A stretch of 64,000 bases of DNA, taken from positions 6,210,891-6,274,890 of the forward strand of contig OY744461.1 of the NCBI GenBank assembly GCA_963556145.1, in the 5' to 3' direction. The notes under the pieces were generated by a model. It made no database searches. It worked only from the letters and a program-made list of their open reading frames with translations, and was not told the DNA's origin. The stretch is from Hygrocybe punicea (Eukaryota; Basidiomycota; Agaricomycetes; Agaricales; Hygrophoraceae). Positions 46,040 through 57,299 of this stretch are shown here, piece after piece (the first letter of the stretch is position 1; each line of letters starts with the position of its first letter). The position numbers and the translations under genes are program-made.

Positions 46040-46770
46040 GTATATATATGTGAATTTTAAACAAAAAAACTTACAGAAGGGTGTGGGTGGTTCACTCATG
46101 CCCAGTGCATCTCCTGTTGGGGTCGTCATTTCCATCTTGTCGATCTCTGTCCTCTCCATTGCCCCCATCTCCTGTTTGGTTGTATCGCGGTCATCTGGGG
46201 GCCGTTGCTGCCCATTGGGTGTCCCTCGCCATCTACACCGCTTTTGGCTGTGGGATGTTGAGGCCATGGTCGTGGGTGTGGGTGTGGGCATCGTCGTAAT
46301 ATTCAGTACCGCAATATAAACACAAAGACGTGAATAAAAAACATACCGATGCAGGGGTGGGCACATTACCACCTGCATTCATCCGTGTGAAGTTGCTGTT
46401 GCTGTTGCTGTTCCCATTCCCATTCCCATTCCTGTTGCATTCCTGTTCTTGTGGACGTGGATGTCATAGGTAATGGTCAGTAACGGAATAGAAAATTTTT
46501 AAAATGTAAAACATACTGATGCGGGGGTGGGCACATCACCACCCCCTCCATGGCCATTCCCCTGTTGTTGTTTCCAGTTGCATTCCCATTTGCATTCTTG
46601 TTCTTGTTCCCATTCCCACTCTTGTTCCTGTTCCCATTCTCGTGGGTGTGGGTGTGGGCATGGACCTCATAGGAAATAGTCAGTAACAGAATATAAAAAT
46701 TAAAAAAAACATACTGATGCAGGGGTGGGCACATCACCACCCCCTCCATGGCCACCTGCATTTGTCCGCA
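46040..46770 (-). repeat. Tandem exon-intron-like units with GGxVPTPAS motif
   Basis: On the minus strand a segment GGTGRTRATGTGCCCACCCC with GCATC(A/G) is followed directly by GTATGT three times (near 46,730, 46,535 and 46,350). In frame it reads GGDVPTPAS or GGNVPTPAS. Each is followed by an AT-rich, intron-like stretch ending near TTACTGAC or similar. Units are 180-190 bp apart; CCCATTCC/GTTGCTG microsatellites lie between. A further intron-like block (GTAAGT...CTGACTAG) is at 46,020-46,085. No full gene could be built. Confidence 0.5.
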
Positions 46771-46788
46771 TCATGAAGTTGCTGTTGC

Positions 46789-47362
46789 TAGTGTTTTAAT
46801 GTCCAGTCCATAGGACCAGAAAAAAACCGGAACTGGACCGGACCCAACTGCAAAAAAACCGGACCGCCGGTTGCGATTGGGCCACTTTGGGGAGGTTGCT
46901 GGTTGTGGTTTCCTGATGTGGACGAAGCTTATGCAACCGAGTTGTAACCGGTTAAAACTGGTTACAACTCAACCTTCAGCAAATGACCACAACGGTGGCA
47001 AACGACGACGACAGCAGCAAAATGGCGGCATCACGAGGGAATGCAATATGAGAAAAGGCAGCGTGGGTTGGCACACCCATCCCCACTGCAGAAGGTAAGT
47101 AATTTTGTTTTGTCTTTTTTGTTTTCTCAGCTACTAATTACACAAACGACGACAACAGCAGTACCAACACAGACAACACAAGCACCCGATGAGGACAACA
47201 GGTGGCGAGGATGAGGATGACAACGATGGCCACCACCATCACCCCAACAACGACAACAACACCCACGGCCCTCCAAATGGGACGATGGCGATGACAACAT
47301 CAACAATAGCGACCACGAACATCACCACCACCATCACCACTACAACGACGACAATGACCATC

Positions 47363-47395
<33 letters not shown>

Positions 47396-47961
47396 ACAAC
47401 CATGACCATGACCATGACGACGGCCACGGCCATCCCACCACCAACCCCCAATATACCTCGCGGATGCACACTGCCACGTCAAATTCGTCGTCAATCGACG
47501 TTGGTGCTGCAACCGCGAGGTAACCAGGACTTGGAGGATGGCTGTGTTGGGCACCCCACCACAACACCAGCAACAGGGCCGCCAACGTGCCAACGCGTCC
47601 ACAACCACCCACACACCCAACAGAGTGGCTAACACATCTGTGCCTACCTGTGCGCCCAATGCGATCACCGACATGCCCACAATTGTGGCTGCCAACTACC
47701 AACTTGAACATGCTGGGGCTGCCAACACCCCATTTTATTTATTAAAATTTAATACATTAGTTGGTAGTTAGTATATTTACTTCAGTTCTGACTAGTTGCA
47801 TGCATGATCCCGGTTGAGACTTGTTAGGACCAGTCTGGTCCCCCCAAAAATAAATATTTAACCAGTCCCTATGGGTCTGGTTAAGGTTTTTGTGAAATTG
47901 CAGGTTCCGGTTAACCCAAATTTGGGCAAAAAACTGGACCGGACCAGACTTTAAAACACTA
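46789..47961. mobile_element. TAGTG element c, 1,173 bp, 8-bp duplication
   Basis: Starts TAGTGTTTTAATGTC and ends GACTTTAAAACACTA; direct repeat GCTGTTGC at 46,781-46,788 and 47,962-47,969, inside a GTTGCT microsatellite, so the duplication is less unique than in elements a and b. Subterminal repeats are GGACCGGACC and AACCGGTT. Interior has a GCAGAAG/GTAAGT donor at 47,096, ACAACAACA and CCATGA tandem repeats, and one CTCGCG module. Confidence 0.85.
47454..47524. repeat. Nested-palindrome module in element c
   Basis: TACCTCGCGGA at the left, CGTCAATCGACG at the centre, AACCGCGAGGTA at the right; same plan as the modules in elements a and b. Confidence 0.7.
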
Positions 47962-48369
47962 GCTGTTGCTGTTGCTGTTGCTGCTTGGTGTTCCGTTCCC
48001 TAACCCATTCCCTCCTTCTCATTCCCATTTGCATTCCTGTGGTTCCCATTCCCCCGGTGTCATTCTGTTTTGCGCTCCCTTTTCTGTTTATGCATGTGGG
48101 GTGTTGGGCGTTGGGTGTTGTCGCGTTGGGTGTTGTCTTGTTGGACGTTGGTTGTTGGCATGTTGAACGTGTGATTGCGGCTGTGTTGAATTTTCAGGTC
48201 ATGTGATCATGTGTGTCTCTGTTGAATGGTCCATGCATCACTCATTTTGGGTATATAATTGAGTTTCCACTGCCATAAACTCTCAGGACACAACCCCAAA
48301 CAGTAGATATCAATTATATATTATATAATGTATTAAACAGTATAGCCTAAATAGGATGCCTAGGCATTG

Positions 48370-48715
48370 CTATAAATGGTGATTTAGGGATTCCTGGTGG
48401 ATTCCTGGTGGAATTCATCAGGACTCCTGGTAAAGTCCTGATTACAGGTGATTCCTGGTTCTTTCCTGGTACCAGGAAGTCCTGGTACCAGGAAGTCCTG
48501 GTAAATTACCAGGAATAGTCCTGGTAAAGTCCCAGTCAATCCCTGGGAATTCCTGGTGGGAATCCTGATATTCCTGGTGGATTTTACCAGGATTCCTTGT
48601 AAATTTGAGTGGTGGACTCAGAATTTGGCTGGAAGCCATTCCTGGCTAGTCCTGGTAAATTCCTGGTAAATACTCGGTATTCCTGGTTGACTCCAGCCTC
48701 CAGGAGGATGTGTGG
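48370..48715. repeat. TTCCTGG array, copy 2
   Basis: Dense TTCCTGGTAAA, AGTCCTGG, ACCAGGAAT motifs in both orientations, like 34,388-34,523. Could be the subterminal zone of another element; no terminus identified. Confidence 0.7.
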
Positions 48716-48845
48716 GGGAGTGTAAAGTCCTCCCAGGTTTACATGGCAGCTTACATTTTTACTTCTATTTCCATTTCTTTTACTATTATTCCTGACACTG
48801 ATTATCCACCATCACTTCTATGCTGACACCCCTAGGTTAGGATTT

Positions 48846-49031
48846 ATGTTCCGAAGCCACCCCGAACCTGCATCTACAGTGGTCCTTGGTGAAACAGAAG
48901 AATGGTTCTCCAGGTGGGCTCAGGGTGTTTTCGATGTAATATGTGGTTATGTTCCCCCACCTGATCCCCTGACAAACGATCCCTCGAAAAAAAGGAAAGC
49001 TGGACCCTGCATAGCACCTCTTAATGATTGA
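48846..49031 (+). CDS. Short ORF, unknown
   Basis: 61 codons (MFRSHPEPASTVVLGETEEW...), ending PSKKRKAGPCIAPLND. Not recognised; codon usage and composition look coding-like but the frame has no visible partner exon. May be a gene fragment. Confidence 0.25.
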   Translation: MFRSHPEPASTVVLGETEEWFSRWAQGVFDVICGYVPPPDPLTNDPSKKRKAGPCIAPLND

Positions 49032-49135
49032 CTCAATCTTGATTCCGGTGCTTGCAAACAGAAGAAAAGGTGATCGTTTTGCATTGTACTGTAGCTTCGT
49101 ATTCCATTATAACTATTACAGAACAAATTGTTTCG

Positions 49136-49880
49136 CTACTTGTCTTCCTCTACAACCATTGTACCAAAATCTGGGGTAGAAATGTCATCATGTTCATCAA
49201 AAATGGACATGCCTTCCTCGTCAACCAGTTTTCCTTGCAAGAGAGCCCGAATCTTTTTGTTGAAAGTCTTGAGCGATGATGATCTTAGTTTCTTCTCACC
49301 CTCTTCAAGAATATTCAGGACTGCTTTTGCAGTGTCATTTGGGTGATGTTGGCGATTTGACTTGAAGATAAGAAGCTTGTATTCTTGAACGTTGTTGGCA
49401 ACTTTCCATATGAGGTCGAAAGTGTCAGGTTTAGTGTTAGTTTTTCCCCTGTATCCTCTCATAGCGAGGCTGACTTGTTTCTTGATTTTATTGAGGTAGT
49501 CAATTGCGGCAGAGATCTGGCCAAGGCATTCCCAGCTTGCATACAGTCCCTTTGAAGAAAGGAGTGTCTACAAAATATTTCATGATATACCATGAAGTAG
49601 ACTGGTGGATTACATACCTTGAGATAGCCAATCAAATGCTCAATGTTCATATCTATTCCCATCCAATGACCTGCCAGTCCTGAGGGATTGACTAGCATGC
49701 AATCTTGCATGACATCTCTGTCAAAGTCAATCTCTTGCAATTAGATAAAGCCTCTAGACAAAGCAAGAGAGTCATCGCCCCATACAAGTTTGAGATTATG
49801 AATGAAATGTAGCAACTTGGTGCTATAGTTGTTTGATCCAGCACCACAGAACATCATTGCAAGTGGTTCCAACATATCTT
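49136..49880 (-). pseudogene. DUF6589-type gene, 3' part
   Basis: Continuation of the gene at 55,075-56,941, displaced by the Copia insertion. Across the junction the frame reads DWGWVKD then MLEPLAMMFCGAGSNNYSTKLLHF. The following exons encode LVNPSGLAGHWMGIDMNIEHLIGYLKV and, after an intron, SSKGLYASWE-like sequence, SAAIDYLNKIKKQ, RGYRGKTNTKPDTFDLIWKVA and TFNKKIRALLQG, ending at 49,136. These are the conserved C-terminal blocks of the basidiomycete DUF6589 family as I remember it. Function unknown. Confidence 0.75.
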
Positions 49881-50073
49881 TGTTAGCGATCAAGAGATTG
49901 AGGTCATGTGCACCGTGTAGATATCACGTGACGATGAGTATGCTATATCAACGTCACGCGTAGTTTAGTTCCCTCAGTCGTTCTGTCTACTACGACTGAG
50001 GTGAGTCCCGCACACTATTATTTACTATCGTTACTCATCATGTATATTAGACTGACATAGCTCAGATTTAACA
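49881..50073 (+). repeat. 5' LTR, 193 bp
   Basis: TG...CA-bounded direct repeat of the Copia element. Confidence 0.95.
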
Positions 50074-50082
50074 GGTTATGAG
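50074..50082 (+). promoter_or_regulatory. Primer binding site (half-tRNA iMet type)
   Basis: GGTTATGAG immediately follows the LTR. It is complementary to CTCATAACC of the initiator-tRNA anticodon region, not to a tRNA 3' end, which suggests priming by a cleaved 5' half-tRNA, as known for Drosophila copia. The second Copia at 63,066 has a longer match. Confidence 0.6.
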
Positions 50083-50231
50083 ACTCTGATACGCGCTACA
50101 CGCCTCAGCACATCTCGCCACGCTCAAAACGGTCCTAATAGTATCTCGCCTAGTGCCAGGATACCTTAATTGTATCTCGCCTAGTGTCAGGATATCCCAC
50201 GGATACGCATATACGCATATAACCACGCACT

Positions 50232-53200
50232 ATGGCGCCCGACCCTGTCACCGCGCCCTCTGTTCCACTTGCACCCGCGATTCAAACAAGCCTCATATCC
50301 CAAATCGAGCTCCTTGATAAATCTAAGAACAACTGGACGAAATGGAAACGCATCGTCGTCCAATGTCTCGGGATGGTAGGACTTGATGATTACCTCACAG
50401 GATCGGTTAGCTGTCCTGGTGAGACGAAAGAACCTTGGGCGGTGAGCAACTGGCGCACGAACGATAAGGTCGTCCGTTCCTTTCTCGGCTTGAAATCTGC
50501 CGAAGAAGAACAAGAATACATAGAAAACCACACATCCGCCGCTGACATTTGGAAGGCCCTGAAAGCCCGCCACGAGCAGGAAGGACCCATTACACAAATT
50601 TTATTGATACAAGAGGCATTCAACGTGCGATACGTCAAATCCGAACGCCTGTCCGCCGTCAGCACGAAGCTTTCCGACCTCAACTCCTGCATCTTTGCTA
50701 TCAGCATACCCACGAAAGACGTCTTCCTGAGCATATTGATGCTCAACTCTTTATCCGGTGAGCTCTCGAATGTTCGAGACCACGTCGCGACCTCCCTTTC
50801 TTCCAGTAACACCTTCACCTCCAATGACATCCGGAAACGACTGGACACTGAACAACAGATCATCGACAGCGATACTGCCCATTCATCCCGCTACACCGCC
50901 GCCGAAGCCCTTGTGAGCTACCCTCGAAAAGCCGGCAGCGCAAAGGAATGCTCCAACTGCAAGACAGCTGGTCAGAGGTATATTGGGCATACCGATCGGA
51001 CTTGCTACCACACCGGCGGTGCTATGGAAGGTCAACGCGATTGCATTGAACGTGAACGAGAGATGACTCGGAAGAACCGCAAGCCTGCATCTACCAGTTC
51101 TGGAACTCGTGTCGACAATGATGGTCGCGCATTTATCCTGGACAAGGATACCGGAGAGGCCTATCTCTTAGCTAAGTCCGACAAACCACTCAAACCACTC
51201 GGTGCGAAGCTGGGCACTTCTGAGGAGTTCGCGGGACTGGCCACCGACGTGATCTCGGAATCGTTCTTGGCAAACCAACCTGATTTCGACAAATTCGAAT
51301 ACGACGCCTTGCTGATTGATGACCCTGTTCCGACGGCATCCGTCGACTGGTCCATCTGTTCTTGTGAGGCTCATGTTGCTGACTTCGACACCAAGATCAC
51401 CACGGGTGCTCGAATGCGTATGACGGTAAATGCCGGCCTCTTCTTTCTTGACACCGGGGTTAGTGTCCATATCTCGCTGGAAAGTTCGGACTTCTATGAC
51501 ATCAAACGGATTCCTCCCAGGTCTGTCCGCGGTGTCGGTGGTTCCTCTATTCAAGCCTTGGGCATTGGTACTATAAAGCTCGCGATGGGACACGGGGCCA
51601 ACATCCTTCTGGAGAATGTTTTATACATTCCTACTGCGACCGTCCATCTGATCTCTATCGGGGCCCTATGCCGTGCTTTCAAATTTACCGCCCACTTCAA
51701 TGAGGACTCTTGCTGGTTGACGAAGCGGAATGGGACGAGGATTGCCTCCGGCACCCTTGGAACAAATCGGGCACTTTACTCTCTGACAGGTCCTGCCCCT
51801 TACGTGGAACACGCGTTTGTTTCCCAACGTGTTCCTGATCTCGCCTCGTGGCACCGTCGTTTGGGTCACACTAACTACCGCTCAATCATTGAGATGGCTC
51901 GTGGAGGACTGGCGAAAGGTATGACTATTGATTTGTCTACTGAGCCGGGCAAGTGCGAGCACTGTATATTGGGCAAACAGGTCCGCTCCCCCGTCCCAAA
52001 GGTCCGGTCAGGCACTAAGGCAAACCGCAGACTCGGAATTGTGTATGTTGACTTGACGGGTCCAGAAGCGGTGAAGTCAGCGAGTGGAAACTTGTACAGT
52101 ATGAACTTAATTGATGATTTTTCCTCTTACATCTGGTCCATCCCGCTCCCATCCAAGTCTGCTGCTGCTCCGGCCCTTCGTAAATGGGAACTCGCTCGTG
52201 AGCTTGAGACTGGCCAGAAAGTGGGCATCTTTCGTGTTGACAACGGCGAACTCAAGTCCAATGAGATGTCTGCCTGGTTAGACTCCCGTGGTACACAGCA
52301 ACAATTTACGGCCGCATACACTTCCGCCCACAACGGCCGGGCTGAACGGGTACACCGGACACTATGCAACAAGGCTCGCACCATGAGGCTTCAGTGTGAT
52401 GTTCCCCCGAATCATTGGGGTGAGTTTATGCTTTCCGCCGCTTATCTTACGGTTCACGTTCCGGCTAAGTCACTCCGGGATATGACGCCTTTCGAGGCCT
52501 TTCATGGCACCAAGCCTGACTTATCACACCTCCGTGAGATTGGCTCTCGTGCATTTGTCCTTATCCAGAACAGACACAACCCCAAGCTCTTTGAACGATC
52601 AGTGGAATGCATTCTCATTGGCTATGAGGCCTCATCCAAGGCCTACCGTTGCTACCATCGCGGTTCTCATTGTGTCTTCTCATCTTACCATGTTGTGTTC
52701 ATTGAATCCTATGATACGCCGCCATGCCCTCTCCACCCTGGCTTAATCTTGCACAATCCCCCACCTGCTGAGTGCGATGCTGGAGACCCCGCCGATGCAC
52801 CAGCTCCATCTGAAGAAGATCTTACTGTTCCCTTGTCAGACGCTCCTGTAGGGATCCCTTTAGATGACGCACCTTTGGATGTGCCCGTGATTCCCGCCGT
52901 GAACTATCCTCCGCACCATCGCCGTGCAAACGCTGTTGACCTGGATGCTGATGACGTCCACAGGTCTGATCAATCACGTGCCCCATCCGCCCGCCTTGCC
53001 GCTGCGAATCAAATCCCGTATGTGTCTGCTGTCGAACGCGCAGTCGCTGAATCAAAAGAAAGCGCACAAAACATCAGCGAGCAACGTCGTCTGCGGCATC
53101 AAGCCCAGGAGGAGATTATGGCACAACTACCCAAAATCTCTGGCGACCTACCGGCATTAGAGGAAATATTCGCAGCTCTCGAAGACGCTCCCGTGAATGT

Positions 53201-54794
53201 CACATACCCGGACGACCCCACGACCCTGAAAGCTGCCTTAAATTCACCCGAGTGTGCAGAATGGTCTTCCGCGCTCCATGAAGAATTCGCCTCCATTAAG
53301 GAAATGGGCGTTTACAAACTTGTGCCGCCCTCAGCTGTCCCCACTGGCCACAAGATCATGAAAGGGAAGCCGGTCTTTGTGCGGAAACGAGACGAGGCCG
53401 GCAACATTGTCCGCTACAAAGCCTGATGGGTCTGCAGGGGCTTCGAGGCAATCCATGGTCAAGACTATGACAAGACTACCTCACCGACGGCACGCATGGA
53501 ATCTTTTCGCGTACTCCTACATATCGGGGCTGCCCTAGACTATGACATTCAGCAGGTCGACGTCAAGACGGCATTCCTTAATGGACTCTTACCTCCTGGG
53601 GAAACCTGCTATATGGTCCAGCCGCCTGGTTTCGAGGAGCCTGGTTTTGAAGATTGGGTGTGGGAGTTACAGAAGGGCCTCTACGGCTTGAAGCAAGGGG
53701 GCCGCATATGGAATCGCACCATGAACGACGCTATGCTGGGCTGGGGCTTCACCCGGCTCACCTGCGAGTACTGCATATATTTCTGCCATTCAGAGTGCGG
53801 TAAAGTAATTTTCGCTGCCGTCCATGTTGACGATTTTCTTTCTGTCGCGAGTGACAAAGCTGAAAACGAACGATTTAAGTTACAGCTACGCGAGAAGTGG
53901 AAGATTTCTGACCTTGGCGAAGCGAAATTCTGTGTGGGCATTGCCATTGCGCGAAACAGAAAGGACCGCACTGTTGCTCTTTCTCAGACCGCGCTCATCG
54001 ACCGTGTTATTACTCAATTCGGACTTACAAATGCCCACCCTGTCTCCACTCCAATGGATGCCAACATAAAGCTCTCGCGCCAGAATACTGTTCCCTCTTC
54101 CACGGACGACGTTCAGCAGCTAGCAATTATTCCTTACCGCACTCTTGTCGGCTCACTCATGTATATCGCAATTGGCACCAGACCGGATATCGCTTTTGCC
54201 GTACAACAACTTAGTCAGTTCCTTGACTGCTATAACTTGACTCACTGGGAAGCCGCGAAGCGTGTCATCCGCTATCTGAAGGGTACCCGCGAACTGAAAC
54301 TCCATCTCGGGGGCCTTGCCACTGCTGAATTATCTGGATACACCGACTTGAATTTCGCGAGTTGCATCGACTCTCGTAAATCCATCTCCGGCTACTGTTT
54401 TTCCCTTGGTTCTGGCGTCATTTCTTGGGCGGCCCGGAAGCAGAAGACTGTATCCACGTCTACGTGTGAGGCTGAGTACGTTGCCACTTCTGATGCATCT
54501 AAGGAAGCTGTCTGGCTTCGCGCTTTACTGCTTGGCCTCCACCACTCTCAGTCTGATCCTACCCCTCTCCGTTGCGACAACAATGGCGCCCTGATTCTTA
54601 CCGGCGATCCCTCTTTTCACGCGAGAGTCAAACACATCGATGTCAAACACCACTACATTTGTGAGCTGGTTGAGAAAGCTATCCTGAAAGTTACCTATGT
54701 CCATACCAAGTCCAACGTTGCCGATGTCTTCACGAAACCCTTGATGCTGCAACCATTCCTTGATTTACGTGGTCGGCTAGGCCTCCATCAGTGA
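50232..54794 (+). pseudogene. Copia gag-pol polyprotein (one nonsense codon)
   Basis: A single frame of 1,521 codons interrupted only by TGA at 53,424-53,426 (codon 1,065; context YKA-stop-WVCRGFEA, consistent with a lost CGA). Order of domains is that of Copia: Gag with a CCHC-like knuckle at residues 240-258 (CSNCKTAG...GHTDRTC), aspartic protease with DTG at 407-409, GAG-pre-integrase (WHRRLGHTNY at 540), integrase with D607, D670 and E705 (DD35E), reverse transcriptase with VHVDDFLS at about 1,200, and RNase H (YTDLNFASCIDSRKSISGY near 1,370, ending VADVFTKPL). Start ATG is 158 bases after the 5' LTR. GC content is clearly higher than that of the flanking DUF6589 gene. Confidence 0.95.
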
Positions 54795-54821
54795 GATTCC
54801 ACGCGAGGAGGAGTACACGGT

Positions 54822-54830
54822 GAGGAGGAG
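54822..54830 (+). promoter_or_regulatory. Polypurine tract
   Basis: GAGGAGGAG directly before the 3' LTR, the plus-strand primer of reverse transcription; the first of two GAGGAGGAG-like runs lies at 54,815. Confidence 0.8.
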
Positions 54831-55074
54831 TGTTAGCGATCAAGAGATCGAGGTCATGTGCACCGTGTAGATATCATGTGATGATGAGTATGCTATATCA
54901 ACGTCACGCGTAGTTTAGTTCCCTCAGTCGTTCTGTCTACTACGACTGAGGTGAGTCCCGCACACTATTATTTACTATCGTTACTCATCATGTATATTAG
55001 ACTGACATAGCTCAGGTAATATACTTAGTCGTTCTGTCTACTACAACTGAGACTGACATAGCTCAGATTTAACA
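54831..55074 (+). repeat. 3' LTR, 244 bp with internal duplication
   Basis: As the 5' LTR but with 51 extra bases (about 55,016-55,066) that repeat GTCGTTCTGTCTACTAC and GACATAGCTCAG from within the same LTR. Confidence 0.95.
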
Positions 55075-56941
55075 ATCTTTGACCCATCCCCAGTCACCAT
55101 TGGAAATGGATTTGATGAGTTCTGCTTTGTAAAGGAGGTTGTGTACAAGTAGGCATATGTTATGATGGGTGCAGTCAACTTGAGGGTCAGCTACTTGGGT
55201 GGAGACTGGCGCTGTATACATATTGGTTGTTTTGTCACCATTGGTCTCCCTGCTTGGTATTTCCTCATTTGCGGTCAGTAACTCCTCATCTTCCACATCC
55301 TATTCTCTATGTCCTCAGCCACCTTTTGTACTTTCTTTTTTTCATTTGGGCCATTGTTCCTCCATTGGGGTAGCATATTTGCAAATAATCTCCTGAGCAA
55401 CTTCAAGGAGTTTGCTGGGTGTCAGATTTGATTCTGCAAAAAGTTTAAGCAAGGGAAATCCACATTCTTGGCGCCAGGCTTGAAGGATGATTAAAGCTAG
55501 GTAGAGCAATGTTCTGCATTTGCAACTGAGAACATTTGAGTTGTTGTTCGTAAATGTCATGCCAGATTTGAATTGTTCCAGGTATGGTTGCTTCATTGTT
55601 ACTCGTAAAGGAAATGTCTCTCTCTTGGTGAGAGGTGTGGGATGATGAGGTTTGTGCTCCAACTCAGGAGATGTGGCATAGTGACCAAAGGGTTCATAAT
55701 TACTCACAAGAATCTGGACAACAATGGCTTGCATCTGAAAAAATGTTGACGCCATTTGCAGTCATGTCGGACGGATGTGAGCATCAAAGTCTAAGTCGGG
55801 TGCAATTTTTGCTTGTGCGATTATTGGGGCAAGAAGCATCTTGTTTGGGTCAGTGTGGGGAAGTTTATAGATGACAGAAAAGGTACCTGATTGGACTTTC
55901 GAGGGGGCATCAGTTCATTGCTCCATGTGGAGATATTGATGTTGTCCCAGCAAAGAGCATGAGGTCCTTTTGCAACCTGAGATGCGAGTTCAATGCAGTG
56001 CTCTCCCAGTGTTGAAATGAGGGATAAGATAGAATCATATGAAAGGGATAGGCCACAACGAAATAGTGTGTCAATCATTTGGCATTGACATCCAGTTGTC
56101 CACAGAAATAAAGAGAATGTTGCTTGGAAAGTGAGGCTGTGCGATGACCAAGAGTTTGCCAGCTGTGCAACAATAATATGACACAGCTAAAAAGTCAATT
56201 AATTGATTCATCGAAGGAGAGATACACACGTACAATATCTGGTTGCTTTAATTTGTTCTTGGCTTTGGCGGCATCTGTCTGTGCAGCCTTCAGCAATATC
56301 TGAGTGAGAACTGGTGCATCTTGTTTTGCCAATGTGCCAACAGCTGCATCAAGTGTCCAGTTGTTGATAAATTCGACTGTAATATCGGACATCCTTGCTG
56401 CAAAGGACTTCTTCACAACATCCATTTCTTCACTGATGATCTCTCTGAGGATATCCACTCCTCGATTCCACGTCCATTCTTTCAAACACTCCATTCCATC
56501 ATAACAGTCTGTGACCACATCCAAAATTTGTTCCAACTTCCCGCTTTTCTTATAGATCCTGGTCTGATATCAATAACTATCTGGGTTGTCAGTGCGAAGC
56601 ACATATAATAAAAGGTCCGCAGGTCCAAGCCTCCCTTTGCGTAGAATACTGGCAGCATTCTTATAGCGAGTCTCCGGTGACACACCAGGTCTATTGCATC
56701 TTCCTGATTGGGTGGAGTTGGGATGACCAATTGACGGTGTATGGGGCAAAGTTTGGAAGAAAGGTGTTGAGAACTGAGGTGGAGCAAAAGAAATGGGTGT
56801 ATCATAACCAGCGCTTTCAAGTGGGGAAAATTCGAGATTATGTAAATTGATAAATTTGATGCCGTTATTCGTCTGAGGGGTCCATATATTGCTCAATAGC
56901 TGGAGTGCAGGACCCAGAGCAGAACTTGGCAGGTCTGACAT
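55075..56941 (-). pseudogene. DUF6589-type gene, 5' part
   Basis: Starts at ATG 56,941 (MSDLPSSALGPALQLL). Frame is open to 56,572, where a TGA (56,570-56,572) interrupts DNPDSY-stop-YQTRIYKKSGKLEQ, again consistent with CGA to TGA. Further exons encode EQILDVVTDCYDGMECLKEW, SLFLWTTGCQCQMIDTLFRCGLSLSYDSILSLI, WDNINISTWSNEL, and SCKCRTLLYLALIILQAWRQECGFPLLKL. Introns are short. The gene continues at 49,880 on the other side of the Copia element. The arrangement and the paired phrases (Phe-Leu-Trp-Thr-Thr-Gly, Asp-Asn-Ile-Asn) match DUF6589. Function unknown. Confidence 0.75.
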
Positions 56942-57299
56942 TGCCTAGCACTCAGGAAATGGCTTGTGGCCAGCAGAATATATTCTACACTCAGACATAA
57001 AACCTTGATTCGGCACCAGCATCTCAATTATTTTATTCTAAAAATCACGTGCATTCCAAATATGGACAGAATCCGCGCAGTGGGCCATTTCAAACTCAAT
57101 CATTCCAGTCCTTCTGTCAAAGAGTTTGCTCGTCTCACAGAACAGTATGGTCACCAGTCTAAGCACCAATGTAGACTGCAGCCTCGAGTCATCAGTTTCG
57201 CGCTGGCAGCCCCTTGAAGGGTGAAGGTTAACAACGATTCACAGAACTCTCCGAGTCTCATCATTTACATGACAAATTTGTCCCCAGCATTCACCTAAC

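Larger units (their letters stand above)
49881..55074 (+). mobile_element. Ty1/Copia LTR retrotransposon
   Basis: Complete element: LTRs 49,881-50,073 and 54,831-55,074, both TGTTAGCG...TTTAACA, 5-bp target duplication ATCTT (49,876-49,880 and 55,075-55,079), primer site directly after the 5' LTR, purine tract before the 3' LTR and a polyprotein gene. It lies antisense inside a DUF6589 gene. LTRs differ by about three transitions and one 51-bp insertion. Confidence 0.97.

Noticed and set aside
47189..47632. Thr/Asn/His-rich frame in element c
   Set aside because: Produced by ACAACA and CCATGA tandem repeats; no domain.
50187..50597. Minus-strand frames over the Copia polyprotein
   Set aside because: They are shadows of the well-supported plus-strand gag-pol gene.
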